NCBI GenBank assembly: GCA_001642005.1
Contig: LWCA01000272.1
Coordinates: 1 to 34,980, forward strand
Reading direction: 5' to 3'
Source: Intoshia linei
Taxonomy: Eukaryota > Orthonectida > Rhopaluridae
Length of the DNA stretch: 34,980 bases
This document shows positions 33,831-34,980 of the stretch, piece by piece. Each line of letters starts with the position of its first letter. The stretch's first letter is position 1. The notes under the pieces are model-generated. The model searched no databases, was not told where the DNA came from, and worked only from the letters and a program-made list of their open reading frames with translations. The position numbers and the translations under genes were made by a program.

Positions 33831-34210
33831 CCCATTAACGGCCAGTTTGTAAAAACGAACACTTAGTTTTTATTGTTTAAATGCAAAGTTTAAATAAATT
33901 ATATAAATGCAAGACTATTTTTCATGCATGTATGATTTATACAATTAATACCAATAATATTTTTTTATTTTATAGTATCGTTTGACAAATTAAAAACGTT
34001 TCAAATATTTACCTTTACATTAAAAAATTATCATAAATAAATTTTAAAATTTTATATGAATCTAAATTATTCTTACTTTTTTGATATAATATATCTTAAG
34101 GGCTAAATCGACTGTATATACTTCCTGAATAATAATTTCTATAATTATAATTATTTCATTAGATACAGCCTATTTTAGAAATGTCCGTAAAAACGAACAT
34201 TGGCCTAATG
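33831..34210. mobile_element. Possible piggyBac-like element
   Basis: Left end TTAA-CCCATTAACGGCCAG (TTAA at 33827-33830). Near the right end TTGGCCTAATG (about 34200-34210) is an inverted relative of CATTAACGGCCA. The motif GTAAAAACGAACA occurs at both 33849 and 34187 in the same orientation. No right-hand TTAA is adjacent, so the right end is eroded or the assignment is wrong. Confidence 0.35.
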
Positions 34211-34336
34211 CAACAAAATAAATTTTTTTGTCTCCTTGGCATACAGTATTGGTCATATAATTAAATAACCAATAGAGGAAATTAAACAAAACTTTAGATA
34301 GTCATGTAACGTATATTTAGGTACACATATACCAAG

Positions 34337-34980
34337 TTAATATTTTGTTGAACCGCCATTAGCACTAATGAGACCATTTATTCTTCTAGGCATCCCAATA
34401 ATCAATTCTTTTAATAATTCTTGTATTCTTGGAGAATGGTTCCAAACCTTGTATAATGGATCAATCAATTATGTTCTTGTATTAATTTCTATTTTATGAA
34501 CTTCATCCTTCAGAATTGACCAAATATTTTCAATTGGGTTCATATCAGGATAATTTCCTGGCCATTTCAACAGAGTAATACCCTTATTTTCAAAGAACGT
34601 CATTATAGACTTTGATTTGTGACATGGTGCAGAATCTTGTTGAAATGTGTAATCAGTATTGTCAAACAAATGGGGAATTTCATTTAGGAATAATTCCATC
34701 ACATTCTTGTACACTTTTTGGTTCATTTTTCCCTTAATTATCTGCAATTTGCTCATACCTTTTACGGGTATAGCACCCTAGACCATCACTTTCGCTGGAA
34801 ATTTTACAGTTTGTCTTACACAATCTGATCTTGAGAATCACTGGATTTTCTCCGAACTCGAAGGAGGGGTTTTCGAATTTTTTTGTATGATTTGTATCCT
34901 GCATCTACAAATCTACGGTTCACTGTTCTTCTTGATAAATTAATATTTTTGATTTTAAGTTTAGATACGATTTCATTGCA
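34337..34980 (-). pseudogene. Decayed Tc1/mariner transposase, C-terminal part, cut by window end
   Basis: On the minus strand the frame ends with GGSTKY at 34337, the usual C-terminus of Tc1-type transposases. Upstream it shows NPIENIW with the third catalytic acidic residue, QQDSAPCH with the second, and VKGMSKLQIIKG. An N-terminal helix-turn-helix piece, LSRRTVNRRFVDAGY, is at about 34880-34925. In-frame stops interrupt it near 34472 (TAA), near 34780 (TAG in place of the Trp of the conserved VMVWG) and near 34824, so it is inactive. The N-terminus lies beyond the window. Confidence 0.85.

Noticed and set aside
1-34980. CRISPR arrays, bacterial operons or organelle genes
   Set aside because: No regularly spaced direct repeats, no ribosome binding sites, and spliceosomal introns throughout; the window is nuclear eukaryotic DNA.

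Overview
This window is nuclear DNA from an animal. It is strongly AT-rich, and its genes are split by GT-AG introns, so almost no gene is visible as one long open frame. I rebuilt seven protein-coding genes exon by exon from splice sites, codon phase and family similarity. The organism is not identifiable from the sequence alone. The proteins are far more diverged than usual for such conserved families (AP-2 mu especially), and many introns are only 33-50 nt. Together with decayed hAT, Tc1/mariner and piggyBac-like DNA transposons, this suggests a fast-evolving, perhaps parasitic metazoan. A myxozoan-like lineage is one guess, nothing more.

Layout. 422-2282: a dead hAT transposase gene. 2697-4060 (-): FRA10AC1-like spliceosome-associated protein, with a piggyBac-like MITE inside one intron. 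5016-9636 (+): exosome subunit EXOSC1/CSL4, whose introns hold a long inverted repeat and, on the opposite strand, a complete selenocysteine tRNA (8777-8863). 9645-10554 (-): an unidentified coiled-coil protein whose stop codon is 8 bp from the EXOSC1 stop. 10728-15811 (-): a complete AP-2 complex mu subunit, 10 exons. About 17414-20949 (+): a Hedgehog acyltransferase-like MBOAT protein (HHAT), 5' end incomplete. 21316-26035 (+): a TOM1-family VHS/GAT adaptor, 13 exons. 26581-33188 (-): mitochondrial elongation factor G1 (GFM1), 18 exons seen, first coding exon not found. 34337-34980 (-): a decayed Tc1-like transposase running off the window end.

Gene arrangement. FRA10AC1/EXOSC1 and AP2M1/HHAT are divergent pairs; EXOSC1/coiled-coil and TOM1/GFM1 are convergent pairs. 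Coding genes are packed closely, and the bulk of the DNA is intron and transposon debris. Introns fall into two groups: minimal ones of about 33-63 nt, and longer ones (hundreds to thousands of nt) that in several cases contain a recognisable transposon or repeat. AP2M1 and TOM1 both act in clathrin/endosomal sorting, but I see no other functional theme linking the neighbours. The most notable items are the tRNA-Sec nested antisense in an EXOSC1 intron, the MITE caught in a roughly 55-nt intron, and the minimal introns themselves.
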